Positions 1-7,714 of a stretch of 52,169 bases of DNA are shown one piece after another. Where the stretch lies: positions 1 to 52,169 of the forward strand of contig CAYGJD010000012.1 of the NCBI GenBank assembly GCA_964350315.1. Reading direction: 5' to 3'. Numbering within the stretch: the first letter of the stretch is position 1; every line of letters begins with the position of its first letter. Position numbers and translations under genes: made by a program. The DNA is from JAJZEO01 sp964350315 (GTDB lineage Bacteria; Chlamydiota; Chlamydiia; Chlamydiales; 2-12-FULL-49-11). The notes beneath the pieces were generated by a model. That model was given only the letters and a program-made list of their open reading frames with translations, was not told the DNA's origin and made no database searches.

Positions 1-2
1 GT

Positions 3-116
3 GTGCAAGTTTGCCCAAAAAAAATCCCACTCACCCAATCAATTGCAGAAGTAGGTCGCCAAGTGACAAGAGAGTATTTCAAAAAGAAATTTGGGCTTCC
101 TGAAAACGAAGATTAA
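3..116 (+). CDS. sdhB: C-terminal end of an SdhB-like succinate dehydrogenase iron-sulfur subunit (partial)
   Basis: An open frame enters from the left edge and ends at TAA 114-116, giving 37 residues with the core CPKKIPLTQSIAEVGRQ. A Cys-Pro-Lys followed by a short helix close to the C-terminus is typical of the last iron-sulfur ligand region of SdhB in the non-classical succinate dehydrogenases found in chlamydiae and related bacteria. The protein would pass electrons from the flavoprotein subunit to quinone at the inner membrane. Only the tail is visible, so the call rests on one cysteine motif; another ferredoxin-like subunit is possible. It converges with lplA, leaving about 11 bases between the stops. 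Confidence 0.6.
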   Translation: MQVCPKKIPLTQSIAEVGRQVTREYFKKKFGLPENED

Positions 117-127
117 GAAAAATTGGC

Positions 128-814
128 TCAATGAACGAGAATTGATGTGCGATACTCTGAAAAAGTTATTGGAAGTTCAACTGTGTGGACTTCAAATTCA
201 GACCTAAGTTGCTGAACAATCTTTGTTACAAACTCTTTTTTACCAACATGTGGCGCAAGTGTTGTGATAAAATCTTTGTGGGGGCGATTTTTTCGATACT
301 CAGGTTGTCGTTTTGGGTGAAGAAGAAAATTCATGTTCTCAACTTTAAAGTCGTGTAGAAAGGTTGTGTGGTGTAACCACCGATTTTTTGTAAGATATTG
401 AGCGTTTCCGCCTACTTTTAGATTTCCAATTGTGTAGTCATTTTCTCGTAGTTGAAGGTTTTCGATTCCAAGAGCTTTTTTGTAGAATTCCATTGTCCAG
501 TTGAGAATAGGTCTTGGAAAAGCTTCGATAGCAACAGCATCTTTATTGATAATAAAACTTGTAAAAAGAGTCTCTTGATCGACAAAAACAGTGCCCCCAC
601 CAGAAAATCTTTGTATGATGGGAATAGATGCTTTTTTGGCGAGAAGAAGGTCTACCCACTCATCTGGCTTGGAGGAGAGTCCCATAACAATCGCATCAGG
701 TGATCCAATATTAATGATCATCCAATTTTGATGGTTTGTTCTAAGAAGGCCCTCTTCAATTTTGAGTTGTTCAAGAATGGGTTTGTTTTCAAGGATAAGT
801 AAGTTTATTTTCAT
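128..814 (-). CDS. lplA: Lipoate-protein ligase A family protein
   Basis: 228 residues with the BPL/LplA fold signature: the substrate loop RFSGGGTVF at about residues 69-77 and the conserved lysine segment IGNLKVGGNAQY, whose Lys contacts the lipoyl-AMP phosphate. The enzyme attaches salvaged lipoate to E2 or GcvH lipoyl domains in the cytoplasm. It is shorter than E. coli LplA (about 338 aa), as is usual for members without the C-terminal accessory domain, so an octanoyl/lipoyl transferase activity cannot be excluded. The start ATG overlaps the upstream stop by four bases (ATGA, 811-814), so it is translationally coupled as the last gene of a four-gene leftward operon. Confidence 0.85.
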   Translation of the reverse strand: MKINLLILENKPILEQLKIEEGLLRTNHQNWMIINIGSPDAIVMGLSSKPDEWVDLLLAKKASIPIIQRFSGGGTVFVDQETLFTSFIINKDAVAIEAFPRPILNWTMEFYKKALGIENLQLRENDYTIGNLKVGGNAQYLTKNRWLHHTTFLHDFKVENMNFLLHPKRQPEYRKNRPHKDFITTLAPHVGKKEFVTKIVQQLRSEFEVHTVELPITFSEYRTSILVH

Positions 815-1299
815 CGAGTTTCCAATGAAGAAATATCGCTTGTCTTGACAACGCGGTATTTTGTTCCTTGAACTGTTTTAAGAGTAAATAACATTAGATA
901 TCCACCAGGCATTGCATCAAGAGAAGAAACATCTGAAATGATTGATTGATCGCGCAGCACAAACTTTATGCTTGAAAGACCTCGTATGTTTAGAGCTTCA
1001 AATGCATTAACCCAGTCCTTTGCAACAACGTTTGGATCAACAATCATGATGTCAGAGCTTTGTCTTTGAGCGGCAGCTGCAGCTTGCTTTGCCTTGTCTG
1101 AATTTTGCTCTTTCATGTCGCCGTATATTTGATTCGTTATATCCTTTGTTACAGCAGCCGATGCAGTTTTCTGCTCTTTTTGAAACATTTGTTTGCTTCC
1201 TTGTGAGAGAAGCATGCTGTCTTCTGGGTCTTTGTCATTCATGGCAGCATGAATAAGAAGGGGGGAGATAAGAAGAATTGCTGTAAATTTTTTTAACAA
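811..1299 (-). CDS. Small exported protein of unknown function
   Basis: 162 residues; not assigned to a family. The N-terminus (MLKKFTAILLISPLLIHAA) is a clear Sec signal peptide with likely cleavage after the Ala-Ala near residue 19. The middle (about 60-90) is Ala/Gln/Lys-rich and probably helical; the last about 70 residues look like a compact alpha/beta domain. I place the start at a TTG because GAGG lies five bases upstream and the signal peptide begins there. It sits 11 bases after the degenerate REC-GGDEF gene and overlaps lplA by four bases, so it is co-transcribed with both. Probably periplasmic or secreted; no catalytic motif seen. Confidence 0.7.
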   Translation of the reverse strand: MLKKFTAILLISPLLIHAAMNDKDPEDSMLLSQGSKQMFQKEQKTASAAVTKDITNQIYGDMKEQNSDKAKQAAAAAQRQSSDIMIVDPNVVAKDWVNAFEALNIRGLSSIKFVLRDQSIISDVSSLDAMPGGYLMLFTLKTVQGTKYRVVKTSDISSLETR

Positions 1300-1310
1300 A
1301 ATTGCCTCAC

Positions 1311-2204
1311 TTATCTGTAGATGATAATTTGGTTTCCAGTTTCTTTAGCAATCACAGCAGCACTTCTTGCATCATTGATCATATCTTTTATATCTTTGTA
1401 GACAGGGTTTCTTTGTGCAGTGATCCCGATGGATAAAGTATACTTTTCATCACCATTTTTTGAGTTAAACTTTTCGGATGATACATCATCTTTCAAGCTT
1501 TGTGCAATCATAAAACCTTTTTTTGCAGAAGTGTTGTTACAAAAAATGATAAATTTTCCTGACCCAAGTGCGAAAAGCAAATCATCTTTTCTCAAAGAAA
1601 GTTTAATATATTCAGTCATTTTTTCATAAGTGTCCTCATCAAGTTTTTCCATTTGGTCGACAGATGCAATCATTGTGACGATGTATCCTCCCTCGTTGAT
1701 CGTTTTGTAAATAGGACTAAGGGCATGTTTATCAAGCAAAAATCGATGTTTCAGAGAGGGACTTATGTTTGATTTAGAGGAAGTCATTTTTCCTGCAAGA
1801 ATATGTAGTTTTGAGGTCATTTCATGGTATTTCTCTACATTTTTAAGCCTGTCAAATACATCCTTATCTTCAAGAGGCTCACGAATGAAGTCATTTGCTC
1901 CAGCTTTTATAAGCAAATCAATGTACCCCTTTTTTAATTTAGCAGTGATAATAATGATTGGTTTGTCATAGTAGTGGGGCATTCGTCTTATATGTGTAAG
2001 AAGAGAAAAAATAGTCTCACCAAAGTTCTTGTCATCTATGACAATAACATCAGCAAACACAAACTTAAGGTCATCAAGCTCGAAGTCTTGGGAACTTAAT
2101 GGAGTTATAAAATAAAATTCCTCGAGCTTTTTTTTGAAATAGATAGGGTAAAATGTTGTGTCAGTGATTAGCGCGAGAGATTTTTTTATCACTGGCTCAG
2201 GCAT
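1311..2204 (-). CDS. Degenerate response-regulator receiver plus GGDEF-like protein
   Basis: 297 residues from the ATG at 2204, which overlaps the MFS stop by eight bases; an in-frame upstream extension only reads through the MFS gene. Residues about 7-125 have the REC pattern (ADVIVIDD acidic strand, GANDFIREP end) and about 165-297 look like a GGDEF/nucleotidyl-cyclase fold (opening IVTMIASVD, closing IGITAQRN and ARSAAVIAKETG). The signature GGDEF is replaced by GSGKF, and the conserved REC lysine before Pro is Glu. Neither phosphotransfer nor di-GMP synthesis is therefore expected; a phosphorylation-independent or binding role is inferred. Low intrinsic similarity means the domain calls are by pattern only. 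Confidence 0.65.
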   Translation of the reverse strand: MPEPVIKKSLALITDTTFYPIYFKKKLEEFYFITPLSSQDFELDDLKFVFADVIVIDDKNFGETIFSLLTHIRRMPHYYDKPIIIITAKLKKGYIDLLIKAGANDFIREPLEDKDVFDRLKNVEKYHEMTSKLHILAGKMTSSKSNISPSLKHRFLLDKHALSPIYKTINEGGYIVTMIASVDQMEKLDEDTYEKMTEYIKLSLRKDDLLFALGSGKFIIFCNNTSAKKGFMIAQSLKDDVSSEKFNSKNGDEKYTLSIGITAQRNPVYKDIKDMINDARSAAVIAKETGNQIIIYR

Positions 2205-3381
2205 AACGACCCACCTCGCCAAAGCAAAACCAGATGATAGAGCAAATTTGAAGGATGATATATGTCCAGAAAGCTGCAACTAAGCTAATTGCGCCAATAA
2301 CACCAAAAAGATATTGGAGAAAGAAGGCTCCGGTAAAAGTAAGAAGGTTAAGTCCTGTTGTTGCTCGGGTAGAATATTTACTTGGGAAGTGAAGAGAAAT
2401 TGAAGTATAGCCGATCATCGGGAAAAAACTGAAAAAGCCAAATAAGATCCAAAGGATATAACTTCCTGGCCAGACTTTAGAGACTATGAAAATTTGTGTT
2501 AAAACAGAAAGAGCTGCGCCAATTGCTGCAATCCACTCCATTTGCCCCTTGAATTTTGAGAAGAGAAGAGAGAAGAAGCTTGCAACAGGAACAGTAAAAA
2601 TTGTTGCTACGCCAATAGCCAAAAGGAATAAAGAAATGGTTTTTGAATCAGCATTTATACTCTCTCTTAGCCAAGGAGAGATCCAAAAACTTTGCATTGA
2701 GAGCAATGCTCCAAGAGAGAGGGTGATCATAGGTGCTATTTTCCAAAAATAACGCTCGGAAAAAATCACTTTTAACCCTGAAATTTGGTCTTTAAGTGTT
2801 GTTTGATGAGGGTTTTTTTTGAGATCTGGAACAAAGATTAAAATGATTACGGCAATCGCTAGTGTAATCATTCCCATAGCGATCGAAATAGTGCTCCATG
2901 AAAAGGTTCTTAAAAGAGCTTCAGTAGGTAGAGAAGATCCAACTGTTCCTAAACTTCCTAGAGAAAAAGTCAGACTGTTTAACATGGGAAGTTCGCCCTT
3001 ATTAAAAAACAATCGATTTGCTGTGAAGGCAATCATCAGCCCACCACCAAGGCCAAGTCCCATAAGTGCCCGTCCAACAACAAGTAAAGCCGGTCCTGAG
3101 GCGAGTCCAAATAGAATAGAGCCGATCCCCACTATAAAAAAAAGTCCACTTTGGGTTCTTCTTGGGCCGTAGTGATCACAAAGAACACCGGTTGGAATTT
3201 GCATTAGGGCAAAAGCAAGAAAATAAAGAGAAGTCACCGTTCCCATCATGTGAGTTGAGATCTGCGTGCTATTTTCAATCAGAGGGGAGAAAACAGAACA
3301 TACTGTGCGAAAATAAGTTGTGATGAAGTATCCCAAGACAAATGGGGTAAAAACTTTTAAAATTCGCGAGGTAAAATTCAT
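2197..3381 (-). CDS. Major facilitator superfamily transporter
   Basis: 394 residues, very hydrophobic, with about 12 predicted transmembrane segments. The MFS motif A (GVLCDHYGPRRT, G-x-x-x-D-x-x-G-x-R-R) lies between TM2 and TM3 near residues 65-76, and a glycine-rich TM4 (GLGLGGGLM) follows. The substrate is not evident; it resembles the NarK/glycerol-3-phosphate-like branch of intracellular bacteria more than the NTT nucleotide carriers. It is the first gene of a leftward operon with the REC-GGDEF-like protein, the exported protein and lplA. Ribosome binding: GGAGAG a few bases upstream of the ATG at 3381, with a TATAAT at 3396-3401 on the same strand. Confidence 0.8.
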   Translation of the reverse strand: MNFTSRILKVFTPFVLGYFITTYFRTVCSVFSPLIENSTQISTHMMGTVTSLYFLAFALMQIPTGVLCDHYGPRRTQSGLFFIVGIGSILFGLASGPALLVVGRALMGLGLGGGLMIAFTANRLFFNKGELPMLNSLTFSLGSLGTVGSSLPTEALLRTFSWSTISIAMGMITLAIAVIILIFVPDLKKNPHQTTLKDQISGLKVIFSERYFWKIAPMITLSLGALLSMQSFWISPWLRESINADSKTISLFLLAIGVATIFTVPVASFFSLLFSKFKGQMEWIAAIGAALSVLTQIFIVSKVWPGSYILWILFGFFSFFPMIGYTSISLHFPSKYSTRATTGLNLLTFTGAFFLQYLFGVIGAISLVAAFWTYIILQICSIIWFCFGEVGRYA

Positions 3382-3395
3382 GTGTCATCTCTCCT

Positions 3396-3401
3396 ATTAT
3401 A
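3396..3401 (-). promoter_or_regulatory. Candidate -10 box upstream of the MFS operon
   Basis: A perfect TATAAT on the minus strand, 15 bases before the MFS start codon. No good -35 hexamer is visible at 16-18 bases, and the implied leader would be very short with the Shine-Dalgarno near its 5' end. The rest of the 151-base gap (3382-3532) holds one imperfect 9-base inverted repeat (about 3430-3457) and nothing else I can name. Confidence 0.3.
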
Positions 3402-3532
3402 AGCACATCAAAGAAGGGATTTTGTATGCAACCCCCATCTAGATAACAGAGGGTGGTTTGCTTTAAACATTAGAGATGAAAAAGGTTAGAAAAAATTATT
3501 TTATAAGCAAGAAAGCGGTGGCTGCAAGGTGT

Positions 3533-5398
3533 TTATTTACATGCGGATGCTGTTGGCGGGGAGCCGGCTGGCTTTTTTGCATGTTTTTTTAATGCGACAA
3601 TCAAGATCGAAATATCAGCGGGGGTAACACCTTCAAGCCTAGAAGCTTGTCCAAGGTTGTCGGGGAGAATTTTTAGTAATCGCGCTCTGGCCTCATTTCT
3701 TAAGCCGATGATCTCCTCATACTTAAAAGTTATGGGAATGGGGTGTTGGTCTAATTCTGTTAGTTTAAGAATGTCTCGATTTTGTCTATCGATGTACCCT
3801 TCAAACTTCAGTCCAATTTCAATTTGTTGATGAGCATCCTCTCCAAGATTAAGAACGTTATCTGGGAAGAGTTCAAGAAGTCTTTGATAACTAAAATCAG
3901 GCCTCTTGAGTATAGAGGACAAAGTGTTTACTTTTTCGTCGTAATACTTTGAAACGTTCTTCAAGTGGTTGCTGCCTATCTCAATATTTTCACGTTTTTT
4001 GCTAAACGTTTCGTATCTTTTGTCATCGATTAGACCAAGTTGAAACCCATATTCACGAAGTCTTAAGTCTGCGTTATCTTGTCTGAGTAATAGCCTGTGT
4101 TCTGCTCGGCTTGTAAACATGCGATAAGGCTCTTTTAGATCTTTTGAAACAATATCCTCGATCATTACGCCGATGTATGCCTCTGATCTTTTTAAAACAA
4201 AATTGCTCTCACCACGAATAGTTTTTACGGCATTGATTCCTGCGATAAGACCTTGTGCAGCCGCCTCTTCATAGCCAGTTGTTCCATTAATTTGACCAGC
4301 AAGAAAAAGAGAGGGGATCGTTTTTGTTTCAAGAGAAAGTTTTAATTGCCCGCTTGTGATGTAGTCATACTCTATTGCGTAAGCAGCACGCATAATTTCA
4401 GCCTTTTCAAGACCAATAATTGTATGAATCATTTCATATTGTACATCAAAAGGAAGAGAGGTAGAAATTCCATTCACATACATTTCGTTGGTTAAAAGTC
4501 CTTCAGGCTCTAAAAAAATCTGGTGGCGATCCTTGTCGCTAAAACGGACAACTTTGTCTTCAAAAGAAGGGCAGTAGCGAGGTCCGACCGATGAAATTGA
4601 TCCTGAATACATAGGAGAGCGCAATAAATGCTTAAGTGCAATTTCTTTTGTTTCATTCGTTGTATAAGTAATCCAACATGGAACTTGCTTTAGTCTTGAC
4701 TCTTTCTTGTCAAAAGAGAAGAAAACATCATCTTCACCAGGTTGCATTTCCATTAAAGATGTGTCAATCGATCTTGAGTTAATGCGTGGAGGGGTTCCTG
4801 TTTTTAGTCTTCCAATAGAAAAACCAAGTTCCTCTAATTGAGCAGAAAGACCAACAGATGGCTTGTCGCCACTTCGTCCACCTGAAAAATTAATGTCTCC
4901 AATGTGTATTAAACCGCGCATGAAAGTTCCAGAAGAAAGAATAACAGCGCTTGCTCGATAAGAAATTCCCTCTTGGGTGTTCACGCCAACAGCTTTTCCA
5001 TTTTCAATAATAAGAGAAGTGGTGGTGCCTTGTATTATGGAGAGGTTAGGTGTATTTTCAAGAGTCTTTTTCATCTCCAGAGCGTACATAGCTCGGTCAG
5101 ATTGACATCTAGGAGACCAGACAGCAGGGCCTTTTGAACGATTTAACATTCGGTATTGAATGGCACTGCGATCAGCGATTTTGCCCATAATGCCGCCCAT
5201 CGCGTCGATTTCACGTACGATATGGCCTTTTGCAGTTCCCCCAATAGCGGGATTGCAAGACATTTTTGCAATTGTGTCGAGATTCATTGTTAGCAGTAGA
5301 GTGCGCGCGCCCATACTAGCTGCAGCATGTGATGCTTCGCAACCTGCATGGCCCGCGCCTACAACAATAACGTCATATGATTCTGGGTAGATCCACAT
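3533..5398 (-). CDS. mnmG: tRNA uridine-5-carboxymethylaminomethyl modification enzyme MnmG (GidA)
   Basis: 621 residues, the normal MnmG length. The N-terminal FAD-binding Rossmann motif VVGAGHAGCEA is at about residues 11-21, followed by the family signatures MSCNPAIGGTAKGH (about 46-59), TGTPPR (about 200-205) and GQINGTTGYEEAAAQG (about 367-382). With MnmE it installs the cmnm5/nm5 group on wobble U34 of tRNAs, using FAD, folate and NADH. The ATG at 5398 follows the stop of the 29-codon gene by four bases, so its ribosome-binding site lies inside that gene. dnaB-gidA-lplA order is conserved in Chlamydia, but here an MFS/REC-GGDEF-like block lies between gidA and lplA. Confidence 0.97.
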   Translation of the reverse strand: MWIYPESYDVIVVGAGHAGCEASHAAASMGARTLLLTMNLDTIAKMSCNPAIGGTAKGHIVREIDAMGGIMGKIADRSAIQYRMLNRSKGPAVWSPRCQSDRAMYALEMKKTLENTPNLSIIQGTTTSLIIENGKAVGVNTQEGISYRASAVILSSGTFMRGLIHIGDINFSGGRSGDKPSVGLSAQLEELGFSIGRLKTGTPPRINSRSIDTSLMEMQPGEDDVFFSFDKKESRLKQVPCWITYTTNETKEIALKHLLRSPMYSGSISSVGPRYCPSFEDKVVRFSDKDRHQIFLEPEGLLTNEMYVNGISTSLPFDVQYEMIHTIIGLEKAEIMRAAYAIEYDYITSGQLKLSLETKTIPSLFLAGQINGTTGYEEAAAQGLIAGINAVKTIRGESNFVLKRSEAYIGVMIEDIVSKDLKEPYRMFTSRAEHRLLLRQDNADLRLREYGFQLGLIDDKRYETFSKKRENIEIGSNHLKNVSKYYDEKVNTLSSILKRPDFSYQRLLELFPDNVLNLGEDAHQQIEIGLKFEGYIDRQNRDILKLTELDQHPIPITFKYEEIIGLRNEARARLLKILPDNLGQASRLEGVTPADISILIVALKKHAKKPAGSPPTASACK

Positions 5399-5402
5399 AG
5401 GG

Positions 5403-5492
5403 CTACTTGCTCTTGTGGCGATCTCTACGACTACGCTTTTTGCGCTTATGTTTATTCATTTTCAGCTTTCGCTTCTTCTTGACAGAAGACAT
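5403..5492 (-). CDS. 29-residue basic protein, AURKAIP1/COX24-like (bS22/mS38-type candidate)
   Basis: Start ATG 5490-5492 and stop TAG 5403-5405 give a 29-residue peptide beginning SSVKKKRKLKMNKHKRKKR after Met and ending RRDRHKSK, almost entirely Lys/Arg. This matches the AURKAIP1/COX24 C-terminal motif (S-V-x-K-K-R-x-x-K-M-x-K-H-K), which in mitochondria is ribosomal protein mS38 and in mycobacteria the small-subunit protein bS22 near the decoding centre. Bacterial versions in Chlamydiae and Bacteroidetes are equally tiny. It lies 75 bases after dnaB and four bases before mnmG, so the three are probably one transcript. Function as a ribosomal protein is inferred from homologs. Confidence 0.8.
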   Translation of the reverse strand: MSSVKKKRKLKMNKHKRKKRSRRDRHKSK

Positions 5493-5567
5493 ACGGCTCC
5501 TTGGTTTTCAGCTGATATGGTACTTAAAAATGGAAATTTCGTAAAGGGGATTCTGGTAAAATAATAA

Positions 5568-7010
5568 TTATGTGGGTGTAAAGGCCGAGAAAGCCGAGTT
5601 GTTTGAATTTGAATTATTGCCCATCGAGCCACCTGCTTCAGGCACATAGTTGCGAAATTGCGCAAACTTTTTTCGAAAAGTAAGGTGAACATCACCGATT
5701 TGACCATGTCGATTTTTTGCAATAATAACTTCTGCCATGCCAGGTTTGTCGTTCGGATTGTAGTAATCACGTCTGAACATGAGCATCACGATGTCAGCAT
5801 CTTGCTCAATCGCACCAGATTCACGTAAGTCAGAAAGCATTGGCCTGTGGCCTGCACGCTCTTCAACTTTTCTAGATAGCTGAGAACCGCATAAAATTGG
5901 AATTTCAAGCTCTCTTGCTAGGTTTTTTAATAGACGAGAAATTTCAGAAATTTCATTTTGTCGGTTGTCTGAGCTGTAGTGTCCTCGTGATCCAGAGAGA
6001 AGTTGTAAGTAATCGATAACCAAGAAGCCAATATTGTGCACTTCTTTCATTCGGCGGGCTCGAGCTCTTAAATCTGTAATTTTCAATCCAGGCTGATCAT
6101 CAATGATGATTTTATGTTCTTTTAGGCGATTAGCTGCTTCAACTATTTTTTGATATTCATAGCCATCAAGGGAGCCCGTTTTGATTTTTTCTGATTCAAC
6201 TTCAGCTTGAGAGCAAATTACTCGGTGAAGTAGCTCTTCTGCCATCATCTCAAGAGAAAAAACGCCGACTGGAATGTTGTGATTTAGAGCGATGTTTTCA
6301 GCAATGTTGATAGCAATAGCAGTTTTACCCATTGAAGGGCGTCCTGCGATGATAATCAAGTTTGAAGCAGAAAAACCATTTGTTAATTTATCAAGGTCTG
6401 TAAAGCCTGTCGGAAGACCAGTAATAAGAGGTTGATCGCTGTCGCGGTTGTGAAATTCTTCTTGCCTTTCTTGCAGTTTTTTCAGGTAGGGGAGTTGGCT
6501 TGTTGCTCTTGTGCCAGACAAAATATCTTTGATCTCAACGCCAGTTGTCATGTTTGCGCTCTGGCTAATCTTAAAAAAGTATTCCTGAGCTTCGTCAAGA
6601 GCTGAATATACATCTTCTGGGCTTAAAAGAGCTTTTTTCTCAGTCTCTTTTGCAGCGTGGATCATTTGTCGTAAGATTGATTTTTTTCGGACGATATCGA
6701 CATACTCTTCAACATAAGCAGATGTTCCGGCATACTGAGCAAGAGTTGTTAAATAGGAAACACCTCCAGAAGAATCAAGTTTTCCGCTTCCTTTAAGGCT
6801 TTCTGCAATCAGGTGAATATCTGCTGGTTTGTCGCTTGTAAAAGCAAGATTCAAAGCACCAAAGATATTTTTATGTTCTGGAAGATAGAAATCGCTTTCA
6901 TGAAGTCCGTCTGCTGCAATGCTAAGAGCGCTTGAGCTTGTTAACATGCATCCAAGGACCATCATTTCTGATTCTTTAGATTGAGGAACGGTGGGGATAT
7001 TATTTGTCAT
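5568..7010 (-). CDS. dnaB: Replicative DNA helicase DnaB
   Basis: 480 residues from the ATG at 7010, which has GGAG six bases upstream; a longer frame runs backward into the tRNA-Ser gene and is rejected. The N-terminal DnaB domain (about 15-115) precedes the RecA-like helicase core with Walker A AGRPSMGKTAIAI (about 217-229), the Walker B segment IGFLVIDYLQLL (about 320-331) and the QLSRKVEERAGHRPMLSDLR segment. It unwinds DNA at the replication fork as a hexamer. A Ser/Asn-rich tail of about 20 residues ends the protein. It is immediately downstream of tRNA-Ser and probably shares its promoter. Confidence 0.97.
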   Translation of the reverse strand: MTNNIPTVPQSKESEMMVLGCMLTSSSALSIAADGLHESDFYLPEHKNIFGALNLAFTSDKPADIHLIAESLKGSGKLDSSGGVSYLTTLAQYAGTSAYVEEYVDIVRKKSILRQMIHAAKETEKKALLSPEDVYSALDEAQEYFFKISQSANMTTGVEIKDILSGTRATSQLPYLKKLQERQEEFHNRDSDQPLITGLPTGFTDLDKLTNGFSASNLIIIAGRPSMGKTAIAINIAENIALNHNIPVGVFSLEMMAEELLHRVICSQAEVESEKIKTGSLDGYEYQKIVEAANRLKEHKIIIDDQPGLKITDLRARARRMKEVHNIGFLVIDYLQLLSGSRGHYSSDNRQNEISEISRLLKNLARELEIPILCGSQLSRKVEERAGHRPMLSDLRESGAIEQDADIVMLMFRRDYYNPNDKPGMAEVIIAKNRHGQIGDVHLTFRKKFAQFRNYVPEAGGSMGNNSNSNNSAFSAFTPT

Positions 7011-7021
7011 CAAAACTCCAT

Positions 7022-7108
7022 CGGAAAGAGAGGGATTCGAACCCTCGATACCCGTAAGGGTATACTTCCTTAGCAGGGAAGCGCTTTCGGCCACTCAGCC
7101 ATCTTTCC
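7022..7108 (-). tRNA. tRNA-Ser (anticodon GCU)
   Basis: An 87-base cloverleaf on the minus strand. The acceptor arms GGAAAGA/TCTTTCC pair fully with discriminator G; the D-arm begins TGGCTGAGTGG; the anticodon stem-loop CTTCC-CTGCTAA-GGAAG carries GCT, reading AGC/AGU; a long class II variable arm TACCCTTACGGGTA is typical of tRNA-Ser; the T-arm GAGGGTTCGAATCCCTC is intact. CCA is not encoded. It lies 11 bases before the dnaB start. Confidence 0.97.
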
Positions 7109-7114
7109 ACACCT

Positions 7115-7129
7115 CGTGATTGCATCACG
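7115..7129 (-). repeat. Perfect inverted repeat in the tRNA-Ser leader
   Basis: CGTGAT-TGC-ATCACG: six-base arms with a three-base loop, between the promoter and the 5' end of tRNA-Ser. It could be a hairpin in the precursor transcript that sets RNase P processing, or an operator. The sequence alone does not decide. Confidence 0.4.
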
Positions 7130-7151
7130 TGCAAACAAATAAAGTGTGGTC

Positions 7152-7180
7152 AGTATAGATTGTCGCCATATTAAACTCAA
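7152..7180 (-). promoter_or_regulatory. Promoter of the tRNA-Ser-dnaB-mnmG unit
   Basis: On the minus strand TTGAGT (7180-7175), a 17-base spacer, then TATACT (7157-7152). Initiation near 7145 would give a leader of about 37 bases before the tRNA. The spacing is optimal for the main vegetative sigma factor (sigma66 in chlamydiae); four of six and five of six bases match consensus. Confidence 0.6.
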
Positions 7181-7312
7181 GTTTTTCTACTAAGCGATCC
7201 ATCAAATTATAAGGGTTTAAAAGATCGCCTGTATTTTCAAAATAGTGCTTACAATAGGCAAATATGTCAAGTCAGATCGCATTTTTACGTAATAGAAAAA
7301 TGATAGATTGTG

Positions 7313-7318
7313 TATAAT
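7313..7318 (+). promoter_or_regulatory. Candidate -10 box for the small-ORF patch
   Basis: A perfect TATAAT 58 bases before the first ORF of the patch; the upstream sequence is AT-rich but shows no convincing -35. The rest of the gap 7181-7375 shows only an AT-rich stretch and a short palindromic CAGCTG near 7346. Confidence 0.35.
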
Positions 7319-7375
7319 TTTTCTTACTTAATTGTCAGTTAAGCAGCTGCTAATAAAAACAAATGGAGAAAGATC

Positions 7376-7693
7376 ATGGAAGGATTGCCAAGTATAGGGC
7401 CACCCGTAGTCACAGATACTGGAGCTACCAGAGAAAGGACTAGAAAAGCTGATGTAGAAGACGATAAACAAAAAGTGACAAAAGTGGCAAAAACTGCTTT
7501 GGGTCAGAGGCCAAGCTGTCCACCACCTGCTCCGAAAAAGGGCGAAAAAATTAGATGGAATAGGTTTATGAAGGCTTGGGTAATTGTAACAGCAAAAGAA
7601 CCATCAGTAAGAAAGACAGGTGATGTTGTTTTAGCTTTTGTTGGTGGTCAGGAAGTTTATCCTGATAGGAATGGAGTTATAAATCCCCAATAA
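7376..7693 (+). CDS. Hypothetical basic, proline-containing protein
   Basis: 105 residues, unrecognised. The first half is charged and disordered-looking with a PPPAP stretch (about 47-53), the second half (about 58-100) could be a small beta-rich domain (WVIVTAKEP, GDVVLAFVGGQEVYP). The start has a strong Shine-Dalgarno (GGAG, seven bases upstream), which supports expression. It is the first of a run of small rightward ORFs between two leftward housekeeping operons, a typical accessory position. A secreted, disordered effector-like role is only a guess; no secretion signal can be read from the sequence. Confidence 0.55.
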   Translation: MEGLPSIGPPVVTDTGATRERTRKADVEDDKQKVTKVAKTALGQRPSCPPPAPKKGEKIRWNRFMKAWVIVTAKEPSVRKTGDVVLAFVGGQEVYPDRNGVINPQ

Positions 7694-7714
7694 TAAAATT
7701 AATAAGGAAATAGT

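Noticed and set aside
5462..5770. A 102-codon leftward ORF overlapping the dnaB 3' end
   Set aside because: It is out of frame with dnaB and covers the 29-codon gene; composition is that of a shadow frame.
7011..7094. N-terminal extension of dnaB to 7094
   Set aside because: The extra codons lie within the tRNA-Ser gene and have no DnaB similarity; ATG 7010 has a proper ribosome-binding site.
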